Source: Bacilli bacterium
GTDB lineage: Bacteria; Bacillota_I; Bacilli_A; RFN20; CAG-826
DNA: 64,000 bases
Direction: 5' to 3'
Assembly (NCBI GenBank): GCA_017447165.1
Contig: JAFSOD010000003.1
Location: 1 to 64,000, forward strand
Every line of letters starts with the position of its first letter. Within the stretch, counting starts at the first letter, position 1. Under the pieces are notes generated by a model. The model did not search any database. It was not told the DNA's origin and saw only the letters and a list, made by a program, of their open reading frames with translations. Of the stretch, positions 24,887 to 34,093 are shown piece after piece. The position numbers were made by a program, and so were the translations under genes.

Positions 24887-27214
24887 ATGGCAAATAGCCT
24901 ATCCTCATTAACTCTCCCTTTATTAATTACTAAGGGAATGATTCTCTATCCTAAAAATCAAAAATTAATTGATGCTGGCAGAGATTTTTCCGTCAACTCT
25001 ATTAGAGTTAGTAGAGATAAAGCGGACTCATTAATCTTAATCTCGTCTCAAAGAGAAGGGGATATCGAAAACCCAACTAGCGATGATGTTTATCATGTTG
25101 GTGTTTTAGCGCGTATTATTTCTGTCTCTGAAAGAGAAAAACGCTTAAGAGCCAGAGTGGAAGTTATTGATCGTGTTTCTTTAAGCAATATTGAACTTGA
25201 TAACGATGATAACTGTTTTATCGCTAAAGCGACAATGATTGAACCTATTCAAATTGATGAAAAGAGTAGCGAGACTATCGTTAACTCCATTAACCACGAG
25301 TTAGAGAAATATCCAACTGTTATCTCCAAACTTCCAAAGAATATTTTAACTTTATGTAGCGATAAATCTGCAGCTTTAGAAGTTTGCTACGCATTAGCAG
25401 GATTCTTTGATGGACCAATCGAGATTAAACAGAAGATGTTAGAAACAAACGACATAGTCGTTTTAGCGGAAAACATCTTAGCCTTTATCTCTGGAGAAAA
25501 CACCAAAGAACAAATTGAAAGAAATATTTCTGACACTGTTAGAGAATCAACTGAGAAATCTCAAAAAGAGTATTTCTTAAGAGAAAAACTCAAAGCCATT
25601 AAGAAAGAATTAGGAGAAGATACTTCTAGTAGCAACTCTCCGGATAAAATCTTAGAGAAACTTGATAAGTACCCTTATCCAGAAAACATCAAGGCTAAGG
25701 TTAAAGCAGAAATCAAAAAATATGAAATGATGCCTCAAGGATCTTTAGAAGCCGCCCTTATTTTATCATACTTAGACATTTTAATGTCTATCCCATGGTG
25801 GCAAAAAACAGAAGATGATGAAGATTTAAAACATGTCGAAGACATTTTAAATGAAGATCATTATGGCTTAGAGAATCCTAAAAAGAGAATCATTGAATAT
25901 CTCGCCGTTAAGAAATTAACAGGTAATTTAAAGAGCCCTATTTTATGTTTCTTCGGCCCACCAGGAACAGGTAAAACTTCTCTAGGTAAGAGCATCGCTC
26001 GTGCATTAGGAAGAAAATTCGTGAAATGTTCTTTAGGTGGCATCTCTGATGAAGCGGAAATTAGAGGTCATAGAAGAACCTATGTTGGTTCTATGCCAGG
26101 AAGAATTATTCAAGGTATGAGAAAAGCAGGAGTCGCTAATCCAGTATTTTTACTCGACGAAGTCGATAAACTCGCTTCTAGTTATAAAGGAGACCCTGCT
26201 AGTGCTCTTTTAGAAGTCTTAGATCCAGAACAAAACTTCATGTTTAACGACAACTATGTTGAAGAGCCATATGATTTAAGCGATGTTTTATTCATTTGTA
26301 CTGCAAACTATTTAGAAAACATCCCTGGACCACTTAGAGATAGACTTGAATTAATTCAACTTTCTAGTTATACCGAAATTGAGAAAAAACATATTGCTTT
26401 TGAACACTTAATCAAAAAGCAAGTTGCTCTTAACGGTTTAAAGCCAGAAAATGTTACTTTCACTGACGAGGCAATTAGTTACATTTTACATTACTACACC
26501 CGTGAAGCTGGTGTTCGTGATTTAGAAAGAAAGATTGCATCTTGTCTAAGAAAAGTAGCGGTTCAAATTGTCAAAGATCCAAGTATTACCCATGTCGATA
26601 TTGATGAAAAGAAGGTTAGAGAATACTTAGGTGTTGAAGTCTTTGATTACTCTAAAAAAGAAAAAGAAAAACAAGTAGGTGTTATTACCGGACTTGCTTA
26701 TACAGAATATGGAGGAGATATTCTTCCTATCGAAGTCACTTATTTTAAAGGTAAAGGTGGACTTGTCTTAACTGGTAAATTAGGTGATGTAATGAAGGAA
26801 AGTGCAACCATTGCTCTTGACTATGTCAAGGCAAACGCCGTCAAATATAATATTGATCCTCAATTATTCATTGATAATGACATTCATATTCACGTTCCAG
26901 AAGGAGCAGTTCCAAAAGATGGACCTTCTGCTGGCGTGGCCATGACTTTAGCGATTATTTCCGCTTTAAGCAAATCTCCAGTTTCTCCAGATATTGCTTT
27001 AACTGGTGAAGTTACTTTAAGAGGTAACGCTTTACCTATTGGTGGGTTAAGAGAAAAATCTCTAGCCGCCCTTAGAAGTGGAATTAAAACCATCATCGTT
27101 CCTAAAGAAAACAAGAAGGATGTTGATGAACTTCCAAGTGAAGTAAAAGAGTCACTCAAGATCTTATATATGAAAGATGTTGATGATGCTCATAAAGTAG
27201 TGTTCAAGGATTAA
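24887..27214 (+). CDS. lon: ATP-dependent protease Lon
   Basis: Degrades damaged and regulatory proteins in the cytoplasm. The N-terminal substrate domain covers about 1-200, a coiled-coil follows, then AAA+ with Walker A GPPGTGKTS, Walker B VFLLDEVDKL, and the serine-lysine protease domain with Ser in KDGPSAGVAM and Lys in LPIGGLREKSLAA. 775 residues is typical. A strong AAAGGAGG lies at good distance before the ATG. engB begins one base after the stop, the conserved Bacillota order. Confidence 0.97.
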   Translation: MANSLSSLTLPLLITKGMILYPKNQKLIDAGRDFSVNSIRVSRDKADSLILISSQREGDIENPTSDDVYHVGVLARIISVSEREKRLRARVEVIDRVSLSNIELDNDDNCFIAKATMIEPIQIDEKSSETIVNSINHELEKYPTVISKLPKNILTLCSDKSAALEVCYALAGFFDGPIEIKQKMLETNDIVVLAENILAFISGENTKEQIERNISDTVRESTEKSQKEYFLREKLKAIKKELGEDTSSSNSPDKILEKLDKYPYPENIKAKVKAEIKKYEMMPQGSLEAALILSYLDILMSIPWWQKTEDDEDLKHVEDILNEDHYGLENPKKRIIEYLAVKKLTGNLKSPILCFFGPPGTGKTSLGKSIARALGRKFVKCSLGGISDEAEIRGHRRTYVGSMPGRIIQGMRKAGVANPVFLLDEVDKLASSYKGDPASALLEVLDPEQNFMFNDNYVEEPYDLSDVLFICTANYLENIPGPLRDRLELIQLSSYTEIEKKHIAFEHLIKKQVALNGLKPENVTFTDEAISYILHYYTREAGVRDLERKIASCLRKVAVQIVKDPSITHVDIDEKKVREYLGVEVFDYSKKEKEKQVGVITGLAYTEYGGDILPIEVTYFKGKGGLVLTGKLGDVMKESATIALDYVKANAVKYNIDPQLFIDNDIHIHVPEGAVPKDGPSAGVAMTLAIISALSKSPVSPDIALTGEVTLRGNALPIGGLREKSLAALRSGIKTIIVPKENKKDVDELPSEVKESLKILYMKDVDDAHKVVFKD

Positions 27215-27215
27215 A

Positions 27216-27788
27216 ATGATTAATTTCTCAAATACCAGCTTTGTAAAAAGCGCCCCAAATTTAGCTAATGCACCTCAAGGAGGCTTCCCAGAGGTGCTTT
27301 TAGTCGGTCGCTCCAATGTTGGTAAGTCATCTTTAATCAACGCTTTATGTAATAAAAAGGCATTAGCCTATACATCTTCTAAACCAGGACATACCCGTTT
27401 ACTTAATTATTATAATGTTGACGATAAGCTCTACTTAGTGGACGCTCCTGGGTATGGCTTTGCTAAAGGTGGTTTTGATTTAGATAAGTTATTTGGAGAA
27501 ATGATGGAAGATTATTTCTCTAAGGCTAGTCGTATCAAACGTGTCTTAGTGCTGCTCGATTCTCGTAGAGAATTAAACGAAGATGATGTTGATATCATTA
27601 ACTTCTTAGTGGAGAAAGACATTAAATACACCTTAATCTTTACTAAAGTTGATAAAGTGAATCAATCTGAGAAATATCATTTAGTGAAATCACTTAAAGA
27701 AATGGGTGTCGATGAAAAAGAAATCATCTTTACCTCAATCTTAAAACCAAGAACTTTAGAGCCTGTAAGAAGTGTTCTAAGTAAATAA
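27216..27788 (+). CDS. engB: Ribosome biogenesis GTPase EngB/YsxC
   Basis: A 190-residue TrmE-Era-like GTPase needed for 50S assembly. G1 is GRSNVGKSS, G2 region SSKPGHTR, G3 DAPGYGFA, G4 TKVD. It is directly coupled to lon by a one-base gap without an evident separate Shine-Dalgarno, in the same order as Bacillus. The valS T-box follows. Confidence 0.95.
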   Translation: MINFSNTSFVKSAPNLANAPQGGFPEVLLVGRSNVGKSSLINALCNKKALAYTSSKPGHTRLLNYYNVDDKLYLVDAPGYGFAKGGFDLDKLFGEMMEDYFSKASRIKRVLVLLDSRRELNEDDVDIINFLVEKDIKYTLIFTKVDKVNQSEKYHLVKSLKEMGVDEKEIIFTSILKPRTLEPVRSVLSK

Positions 27789-27814
27789 ATATAGATTATA
27801 TATATAACCTAATA

Positions 27815-28026
27815 TATAATATGTGCGTTCGATGAATTAGAGGAGTAATCAAGTCCTCTTCTTATAGAGAACTAGGGACGGTGGAAGCCTAGTAGAAGAG
27901 CTTGATGAAGGTCGCTAAGGAGAACTGATTCTAATAATTTAGAAAATGAAGTGCCGATAACAAGTTTATCGGAACTAAGGTGGTACCACGTGAAATGCGT
28001 CCTTAGAATAAGGACGTTTTATTTTT
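27815..28026 (+). promoter_or_regulatory. T-box leader controlling valS (Val, GUC specifier)
   Basis: A TATAAT box (27815-27820) starts a leader with a complete T-box. Stem I is closed by GAATTAG / CTGATTC (27834-27840 with 27925-27931), contains the arm CTCTTCT / AGAAGAG and a distal hairpin ACTAGG / CCTAGT with the GGACGGTGGAAG apical loop. The specifier GTC sits at 27911-27913 inside GAAGGTCGC. Stem III is CCGATAA / TTATCGG. The T-box core AAGGTGGTACCACG (27978-27990) gives a TGGT bulge for the tRNA acceptor end. A terminator CGTCCTT / AAGGACG plus T-run follows. Uncharged tRNA-Val should antiterminate. Confidence 0.93.
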
Positions 28027-28037
28027 AGGAGGCGCTT

Positions 28038-30623
28038 ATGTTAGATAAAAGATATTCTCCACAAGAAGTGGAAAAAGGTAAATACGAGACCTGGAAAGAA
28101 AAAGGTTATTTTACCGCTGGAGATAAAAGTAAAAATCCTTTCTCCATGGTTATTCCTCCTCCAAACGTTACTGGTAAACTACATTTAGGGCATGCTTGGA
28201 ACACAACTATTCAAGATATCATCGCTAGATATAAGAAAATGCAAGGCTATGATGTTTTATGGCTTCCAGGTATGGATCACGCTGGTATTGCTACCCAAGC
28301 TAAAGTAATGGCTAAACTTGTCTCCATGGGAATTGATGTCACTAAGATTACTAGAGAAGAATTTTTAGAGTATGCTTGGGCGTGGAAAAATGAATATGCT
28401 GAAAACATTCATAATCAATGGGCAAAAATGGGTTTAATGCTCGACTATAGTCGAGAAAGATTCACTTTAGATGAAGGACTTAATCTCGCTGTAAGAAAAG
28501 TATTCGTTGATTTATATAATAAAGGACTAATTTATCAAGGTGAGAGAATTATCTCCTGGGATCCAGTCCAACAAACCGCTTTAAGTAATATTGAAGTCAT
28601 TCACCAAGATGATGAAGGCTATATGTATTATTTCAAATATCACGTTGTAGATAGTGATGACTATTTAGAAGTCGCAACAACTAGACCAGAAACAATGTTT
28701 GGTGATACTTGTGTCTGTGTTAATCCTAACGATGAAAGATATTTAAAATATCATCATTCTAAAGTTGTTAATCCTGCCAATGGAGAAATAATCCCAATTA
28801 TTCCTGATGAATATGTTGATATTAGCTTTGGCACTGGAGCGATGAAATGTACTCCTGCTCATGACCCAAATGACTTTAATATTGGTAAAAAATACGGCTT
28901 AGAAATGCCAACCATCTTTAATAAAGATGCTTCTATGAATGAGAAATGCGGTAAATATGTCGGTATGGACCGCTTTGAATGTCGTGAAGCTCTATTAAAA
29001 GATATTGAAAGTCGTGGTGATTTCATTAAAAAAGAAAAGATTATTCATGCGGTTGGTCACTCTCAAAGAAATAACTGTGTTGTGGAACCAATGTTATCAA
29101 AACAATGGTTTGTAAAAATGAAACCACTCGCTGAAGAATCAATTAAAAACCAACAAGGTAAAGATAGAGTAAATTTTGTACCTCAAAGATTTGAAAATAC
29201 ATTCTTACAATGGATGAATAACATCGAAGATTGGTGTATTTCCCGTCAACTTTGGTGGGGTCATAGAATTCCAGCCTATTACCATATGGTAACTGGCGAA
29301 GTAATTGTTAGTGAAAATCCTCCAAAAGACATGGAAAACTATGTCCAAGATAATGACGTCTTAGATACATGGTTCTCTAGTGGTTTATGGCCATTCTCAA
29401 CCCTAGGTTGGCCAAGTAAGACCGAAGACTTAGAAAGATATTTCCCAACAAGCTGTCTAGTGACCGCATACGACATCATTTTCTTCTGGGTGAGTAGAAT
29501 GATCTTCCAAAGCTTAAATATCACTGGCAGAAAGCCTTTTAGCGATGTGGTAATACATGGCTTAGTTAGAGATGAGTTAGGAAGAAAAATGTCCAAGAGT
29601 TTAGGTAATGGAGTGGACCCAATCGACGTTATCGATAAATATGGGGTGGATGCTTTAAGATATTTCTTAACCACAAACTCCACACCAGGTCAAGACATGC
29701 GATATATTGAAGAAAAAGTATCTTCAGGAGCGAACTATTTAAATAAGATTTGGAACTCCGCGAGATACGTATTAAGCGTTATTCCAGAAGGATTTAAAGA
29801 AGTTGAATTATCTAAAGATAATTTGTCTGTTTTAGATAAGTGGCTTTTAACTAGATTAAATATCACCATTAAAAACGTTACTAGCAATATGGAAAAATAT
29901 GATTTCAACGCGGCTAGTAGTCACTTATATAATTTTGTTTATGATGACTTCTGTTCTCAATATCTTGAGATGAGCAAAGTGAAATTATATGGCGATGATG
30001 CTTCGAAAAACGTGACTATCACTGTCTTACTTAAAGCGTTGCGCACAATTATCTTGCTCATCTATCCATATACTCCATTTATCGCAGAAGAATTATATTT
30101 AAATCTCCCATCTCACCTAGAAAGTGTGATGCTAGAGTCTTATCCAAAAGTAGAGAAAGAATTCATTTTTAAAGATGGTTTAGAAGAAATCGAATTATTA
30201 TTCGATATGATTAAAGATGTCAGAAACTACAAAATCACTAATCAATTAGCCCCTAATGCCAAATTAGGCTTAAGCATCTCTTTAAAGATTAAAGTCAGTG
30301 AAGATTTCAAAGCTTTATTAAATAGATTCACATTCTCTGAATTTGAAATAAAAGATGACTTAAGTTCATTAAGCGGAGAATTATTCTCTTATAACTATGG
30401 ATCGATGATTATTAGCTCAGGAGTTTCTAAAGAAGAAGCTAAGGAAAAATTAGAAAAAGAAATTGCCTTTGAAAAGAGTGAAATCAAACGTTCAGAAGGT
30501 ATGCTTAATAATCCTAACTTCCTAGCCAAAGCACCTAAAGAAAAAGTGGAAACAGAGAAAGCAAAATTAAAACTTCATCAAGACAATCTTAGAGATCTTG
30601 AAGAAAAGTTGAAAAAAATATAA
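28038..30623 (+). CDS. valS: Valyl-tRNA synthetase
   Basis: Class I synthetase charging tRNA-Val. HIGH-type motif is LHLGHAW near residue 50, the editing domain spans about 190-330 (TTRPETMFGDTCV, GTGAMKCTPAHDPNDF), the KMSKS motif is KMSKSLGNG, and a C-terminal coiled-coil arm covers about 795-861. 861 residues is normal. AGGAGG precedes the ATG. Transcription is governed by the T-box directly upstream and ended by a terminator just after the stop. Confidence 0.97.
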   Translation: MLDKRYSPQEVEKGKYETWKEKGYFTAGDKSKNPFSMVIPPPNVTGKLHLGHAWNTTIQDIIARYKKMQGYDVLWLPGMDHAGIATQAKVMAKLVSMGIDVTKITREEFLEYAWAWKNEYAENIHNQWAKMGLMLDYSRERFTLDEGLNLAVRKVFVDLYNKGLIYQGERIISWDPVQQTALSNIEVIHQDDEGYMYYFKYHVVDSDDYLEVATTRPETMFGDTCVCVNPNDERYLKYHHSKVVNPANGEIIPIIPDEYVDISFGTGAMKCTPAHDPNDFNIGKKYGLEMPTIFNKDASMNEKCGKYVGMDRFECREALLKDIESRGDFIKKEKIIHAVGHSQRNNCVVEPMLSKQWFVKMKPLAEESIKNQQGKDRVNFVPQRFENTFLQWMNNIEDWCISRQLWWGHRIPAYYHMVTGEVIVSENPPKDMENYVQDNDVLDTWFSSGLWPFSTLGWPSKTEDLERYFPTSCLVTAYDIIFFWVSRMIFQSLNITGRKPFSDVVIHGLVRDELGRKMSKSLGNGVDPIDVIDKYGVDALRYFLTTNSTPGQDMRYIEEKVSSGANYLNKIWNSARYVLSVIPEGFKEVELSKDNLSVLDKWLLTRLNITIKNVTSNMEKYDFNAASSHLYNFVYDDFCSQYLEMSKVKLYGDDASKNVTITVLLKALRTIILLIYPYTPFIAEELYLNLPSHLESVMLESYPKVEKEFIFKDGLEEIELLFDMIKDVRNYKITNQLAPNAKLGLSISLKIKVSEDFKALLNRFTFSEFEIKDDLSSLSGELFSYNYGSMIISSGVSKEEAKEKLEKEIAFEKSEIKRSEGMLNNPNFLAKAPKEKVETEKAKLKLHQDNLRDLEEKLKKI

Positions 30624-30630
30624 TTGATTA

Positions 30631-30657
30631 GACCTGCTTAGCAGGTCTTTTCTTTTG
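30631..30657 (+). terminator. valS terminator
   Basis: Perfect 8-bp stem AGACCTGC / GCAGGTCT with a TTA loop, followed by TTTCTTTT. Confidence 0.9.
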
Positions 30658-30717
30658 CCTTATTTCTTTTGGAACTTTTTTTCACAAGGTTAGCGATTTT
30701 GGCCGTCTTTATATATA

Positions 30718-30790
30718 TGAGGGGGGCAGAATATGACCTCAATAATTCTTTTACTAAATTTTCCCATATCCAAATGTCTCTCCCCCCTCA
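30718..30790 (+). promoter_or_regulatory. G-tract/C-tract long-range hairpin in the peptide-radC leader
   Basis: TGAGGGGGG (30718-30726) and CCCCCCTCA (30782-30790) are perfectly complementary over 9 bp, very GC-rich for this genome. The 3' arm ends where the Shine-Dalgarno AGGAGG (30790-30795) begins. A possible promoter (TTAGCG, 16 bp, TATATA) ends just before the G-tract, so the transcript may begin in or near the six G. The fold could hide or present the ribosome binding site, or the G-tract could allow slippage at initiation. Both are inference. Confidence 0.6.
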
Positions 30791-30802
30791 GGAGGTTTGC
30801 TT

Positions 30803-30985
30803 ATGAAATATGAATTATTAACCGATTCCGAGATGGAACAACAAATTAGTGGTGAAGCTTTAACTTTAACCACAGTTATGGCAGTACTCGCCACAGCGAT
30901 TATCGCTGTTATTGTTTATAAGATGTTTTTATCTGATAAAGGTAATGCAACTGTTCCTGGCGGATGGAAGTTTAGCTGGAATTAA
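30803..30985 (+). CDS. Small leader-like hydrophobic peptide
   Basis: A 60-residue peptide with an acidic N-terminal part reading LTDSEMEQQISGEA, similar in layout to leaders of exported bacteriocin or signal peptides (hydrophobic-x-x-x-E-M...I-x-G), then a hydrophobic helix (about residues 20-43) and a short polar end, GNATVPGGWKFSWN. It has a strong AGGAGG. Its TAA overlaps the ATG of radC by one base (TAATG), so the two are translationally coupled. No dedicated exporter or immunity gene is in the window. It might be a membrane peptide, an exported peptide or a leader that controls radC; I cannot decide. Confidence 0.65.
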   Translation: MKYELLTDSEMEQQISGEALTLTTVMAVLATAIIAVIVYKMFLSDKGNATVPGGWKFSWN

Positions 30986-31674
30986 TGGCTAATATTAAAG
31001 AACTGCCAGAATATGATCGCCCAAGAGAAAAAGCACTGAGATATGGGGTGAATTCCTTGAGCGATAGTGAGCTATTGTCCCTTTTGTTAAATAAAGGATA
31101 TCGAGGGTCTAATATTTTAGAAATGTCCACAAGTTTGTTATCAAAATATGGAGGGCTAGTAGGCCTTATTAATATCCCAATTTCGGAGTTAAAAAAGAAC
31201 AAAGGAATCAAGGATGTAGGTGCGCTTAAAATCGCAATTATTGGTGAATTTTATAAGCGTGTTTCTGAAAAGAAAAACTATCTTCCAAAAGAAAAAATAG
31301 ATAGTGAATATTTATATAATAAATATAAAGGACAATTTCTTAACTCTGATCAAGAGTATCTGATACTTATAATTTTAAATCGCAATAAGCGTATTATTTA
31401 TGAAACCACTCTATATAAAGGCGGAAGAGATTTTATCAAATATTCCTTTGAAGACATTCATAAAAAAATATCGAAGTTTGATGGTAGGTATTTTTATCTT
31501 ATCCATAACCATCCAAATGGAGACTGTAATCCTAGCGAAGAAGATATCCTTGCCACTTTAGAAATCAAACAAGAAAGTAAAAGAGCACATATTCATCTAA
31601 TTGATCACATAATCATTGGGGAGGACTGTTATTATTCTTTTATCAAAAAAGAAAAAATAACAATTTCTTATTGA
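30985..31674 (+). CDS. radC: RadC-family JAB/MPN domain protein
   Basis: A 229-residue protein with an N-terminal helix-hairpin-helix-like region (DRPREKAL, LSDSELLSLLL) and a C-terminal JAB domain whose metal-binding motif IHNHPNGDCNPSEED is intact (HxHPxGxxxPSxxD). Despite the name, a direct repair role is doubtful in the family; the fold is that of metal-dependent isopeptidases. Translation is coupled to the upstream 60-residue peptide. It ends in TGA. In Bacillus radC precedes mreB; here it precedes rplU. Confidence 0.9.
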   Translation: MANIKELPEYDRPREKALRYGVNSLSDSELLSLLLNKGYRGSNILEMSTSLLSKYGGLVGLINIPISELKKNKGIKDVGALKIAIIGEFYKRVSEKKNYLPKEKIDSEYLYNKYKGQFLNSDQEYLILIILNRNKRIIYETTLYKGGRDFIKYSFEDIHKKISKFDGRYFYLIHNHPNGDCNPSEEDILATLEIKQESKRAHIHLIDHIIIGEDCYYSFIKKEKITISY

Positions 31675-31689
31675 ACTAGACTTATAACT

Positions 31690-31805
31690 TATGTTATATT
31701 TACTAACGTTGTCGCCTCACTAGCTACAACCGCATAGAAAAGGTTTAAAAAACCTTAGGGTTACCTTAATAGCGAGTCCTTAGTGAAATTTAATAAAAGG
31801 AGGGA
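31690..31805 (+). promoter_or_regulatory. Ribosomal protein L21 leader
   Basis: The transcript from a promoter at the radC end (TTGAAC near 31673, then TTATAT) has a structured leader. TCACTA (31717-31722) pairs with TAGTGA (31781-31786) as the outer stem, and AAGGTTT-AAA-AAACCTT (31740-31756) is an inner hairpin. Position, size and layout agree with the L21 leader of Bacillota, by which L21 represses its own operon. The assignment is from context and rough fold, not a covariance search. Confidence 0.6.
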
Positions 31806-31809
31806 CATT

Positions 31810-32118
31810 ATGTACGCAATTATCGAAACTGGTGGAAAACAAGTTCGCGTAGAAGTCGGCGCTAGAATCTTCGTTGAGAAATTAAACGCTGAAGTCGGTT
31901 CAACTGTTACCTTAGACAAAGTTCTCCTCGTTTGTGACAAGAAAGCAAAAGTCGGAACTCCATATGTCGAAGGTGCTAACGTTGTCGCCAAAGTTGAGAA
32001 ACAAGGTAAATCCAAGAAAATCCGTGTTTTCACCTATAAGAATAAGGCTAACGAAAGACGCACATTGGGTCATCGTCAACCTTACACATGCTTAGTCATT
32101 GAATCAATCAATGCTTAA
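31810..32118 (+). CDS. rplU: 50S ribosomal protein L21
   Basis: A 102-residue large-subunit protein that binds 23S rRNA. The [15 protein letters not shown] opening and the C-terminal [25 protein letters not shown] are diagnostic. Start chosen at ATG 31810 because AAAGGAGGG lies just upstream and the family begins exactly here; an in-frame ATG at 31783 would add nine residues from the leader. First gene of rplU-prp-rpmA. Confidence 0.97.
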   Translation: MYAIIETGGKQVRVEVGARIFVEKLNAEVGSTVTLDKVLLVCDKKAKVGTPYVEGANVVAKVEKQGKSKKIRVFTYKNKANERRTLGHRQPYTCLVIESINA

Positions 32119-32126
32119 TTGTAACT

Positions 32127-32435
32127 ATGATTAAAATAGTTATCAAACGAGACGAATCTTCTCAAAAGATAACTTCTATCGAGGTTAAAGGACATTCTGG
32201 AAAGGATGTCAAAGGAAAAGATCTAGTATGCGCTGCTATAAGCGCGATAATGACCGGAGGAATGAATGCTCTATCCGATAAGGAATATGACTTCAAACTC
32301 GAAAGTGGTCATGCCTATATCAAACATCTAGATATTCCAAGTGAATATGACGCAGTTGTTCTTAGAACAATTGAAACACAATTCAAAACCGTAGAAGAAA
32401 GTGAAAAAGATTTCGTCCGAGTCGAAAATTTATAA
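32127..32435 (+). CDS. prp: Ribosomal-processing cysteine protease Prp
   Basis: A 102-residue protease of the YsxB/Prp family that removes the N-terminal extension of L27. The catalytic His and Cys are in KGHSGKDVKGKDLVCAAISA (His22 and Cys34, the spacing known in the family). Located between rplU and rpmA as in all Bacillota with an extended L27. Eight bases separate it from rplU. Confidence 0.93.
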   Translation: MIKIVIKRDESSQKITSIEVKGHSGKDVKGKDLVCAAISAIMTGGMNALSDKEYDFKLESGHAYIKHLDIPSEYDAVVLRTIETQFKTVEESEKDFVRVENL

Positions 32436-32453
32436 GAAAGGATGAATCACATT

Positions 32454-32738
32454 ATGATGTTTAAATTAGATTTACAACTCTTTGCTTCTAAAAAGGGTGT
32501 TGGTTCCACTAAAAACGGCCGTGATTCCGCTGGTCGTAGGTTAGGTGCTAAAGTCGCTGATGGACAATGGTGCCATGCCGGTAGCATTATCTACCGTCAA
32601 AGAGGTACAAGAATTTATCCAGGCGAAAATACCAAAAAAGGTAAGGATGATACAATCTTCGCTTTAGTGAGCGGCGTTGTAAAATATGAACGCTTAGGTA
32701 AAGACCGTAAGCAAGTCAGAGTTGTTGCTGACAAATAA
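32454..32738 (+). CDS. rpmA: 50S ribosomal protein L27 with Prp-cleaved extension
   Basis: A 94-residue precursor. The N-terminus [20 protein letters not shown] contains the Prp site (LQLF/ASKKG); removal exposes the tail that reaches the peptidyl transferase centre. Start taken as ATG 32454, with AAAGGA 11 bases upstream; ATG 32457 would also fit the family, while ATG 32442 overlaps the ribosome binding site and is unlikely. Presence of Prp next door supports cleavage. Confidence 0.95.
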   Translation: MMFKLDLQLFASKKGVGSTKNGRDSAGRRLGAKVADGQWCHAGSIIYRQRGTRIYPGENTKKGKDDTIFALVSGVVKYERLGKDRKQVRVVADK

Positions 32739-32759
32739 GCAAAATTAAAAATGCATATT

Positions 32760-32785
32760 AGACCACATTAAATTGTGGTCTTTTA
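32760..32785 (+). terminator. Terminator of rplU-prp-rpmA
   Basis: Stem AGACCACA / TGTGGTCT with a TTAAAT loop, followed by T-rich sequence. Confidence 0.85.
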
Positions 32786-32813
32786 TTATTTTTTATAGTA
32801 ACATATTTTATAT

Positions 32814-34091
32814 ATGTTTATCGATCGAGCTGTTATTGAAGTTAGAAGTGGTAAAGGTGGCGACGGAGCCATCGCTTTTAGACGTGAAAAATACGTGCCT
32901 AAAGGTGGACCTGCTGGCGGTAATGGGGGAAGAGGTGCTTCCATCATTTTAAAAGCCAACAGTAAAATCAATACTTTATTCAATTTCCGTCACTCCAAAT
33001 GCTTTATTGGAGAAGATGGTGAAAAAGGTGGAATTAAAAACCAATACGGGAAAAATAGTGAAGATGTCATTATTGAAGTCCCTGTTGGCACGATGGTCTT
33101 CGAAGAAAAAGAACACAGATTCCTTGGTGATCTCTCTACAGATGGCTTAACTTTAAAAGTTGCCAAAGGTGGAAGAGGTGGCAGAGGCAACACTTGCTTT
33201 AAGAGTTCCACTAATAGAGTTCCTCGAATTGCAGAAAATGGAGAACCTGGCGAATCTAAACGTTTAATTCTCGAATTAAAGTTACTCGCTGATGTTGGAT
33301 TGGTGGGATTTCCAAGTGTTGGAAAATCCACATTACTTTCTGTTGTTAGTAGTGCAAAACCTGAAATCGCTGATTATCCATTTACCACAATCATCCCTAA
33401 TTTAGGAGTGGTTAGAGTTAAAGATGGACGTAACTTCGTTTTAGCGGATCTTCCAGGAATTATTGAAGGCGCTCATCAAGGCAAAGGTTTAGGGCTACAA
33501 TTCTTAAGACATATCGAAAGATGTAGAATCATTATTCATGTCATAGACATGTCTGAATCCGGTAGAGATCCATATGAAGACTATAAGATTATCCAAAAAG
33601 AGCTTAAAGAATACGGCTTTGGATTAGATAAACGTCCAGTTATTTTAGTGGCATCCAAAATGGATGAAGATGGTGCATTAGAAAGATTAAAATCTTTTGA
33701 GAAGAAAGCCAAAGTTAAATGTTTGCCTATTTCTGCTTTAACGGAAGAGGGAGTGGAGGAATTAATGTATCAGGCTGCTGATTTGTTAGATAAGACTCCA
33801 GCTTTCCCACTTTTCGATAAAGATGAAGAAGAACTTGAAAACAAAGTTTATACTCTCCCAGAAGAAGAAACCGAGTTTGAAATTAAACACCCAACTAACA
33901 ATACTTGGGTTATTACCGGAGATAAAATTATTAAATTTTATAAGATGACTAATATTTCCACTGATGATGGAATGATGAAATTATTAACGAGATTAAGAAA
34001 ACTTAAAGTTGATGATAAATTAGAAGAATTAGGAGCAAAAGATGGCGATCTCGTCTATTTAGACGATTTCGTGTTTGAATACTATCGATAA
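32814..34091 (+). CDS. obgE: GTPase ObgE/CgtA
   Basis: A 425-residue GTPase for 50S maturation and stress signalling. The glycine-rich Obg domain (about 1-157) has GGDGAIAFRREKYVPKGGP; the G domain has G1 FPSVGKST, switch II DLPGIIEGAHQGKGLG and NKXD replaced by SKMD; the C-terminal OCT domain is present (about 345-425). SKMD instead of NKMD is a mild G4 variation also seen in other GTPases. Begins a unit with nadE, ruvA and ruvB. No clear Shine-Dalgarno precedes the ATG. Confidence 0.96.
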   Translation: MFIDRAVIEVRSGKGGDGAIAFRREKYVPKGGPAGGNGGRGASIILKANSKINTLFNFRHSKCFIGEDGEKGGIKNQYGKNSEDVIIEVPVGTMVFEEKEHRFLGDLSTDGLTLKVAKGGRGGRGNTCFKSSTNRVPRIAENGEPGESKRLILELKLLADVGLVGFPSVGKSTLLSVVSSAKPEIADYPFTTIIPNLGVVRVKDGRNFVLADLPGIIEGAHQGKGLGLQFLRHIERCRIIIHVIDMSESGRDPYEDYKIIQKELKEYGFGLDKRPVILVASKMDEDGALERLKSFEKKAKVKCLPISALTEEGVEELMYQAADLLDKTPAFPLFDKDEEELENKVYTLPEEETEFEIKHPTNNTWVITGDKIIKFYKMTNISTDDGMMKLLTRLRKLKVDDKLEELGAKDGDLVYLDDFVFEYYR

Positions 34092-34093
34092 TT

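Noticed and set aside
31690-31805. Second T-box or riboswitch before rplU
   Set aside because: No T-box core or specifier; position before rplU and fold fit an L21 leader better.
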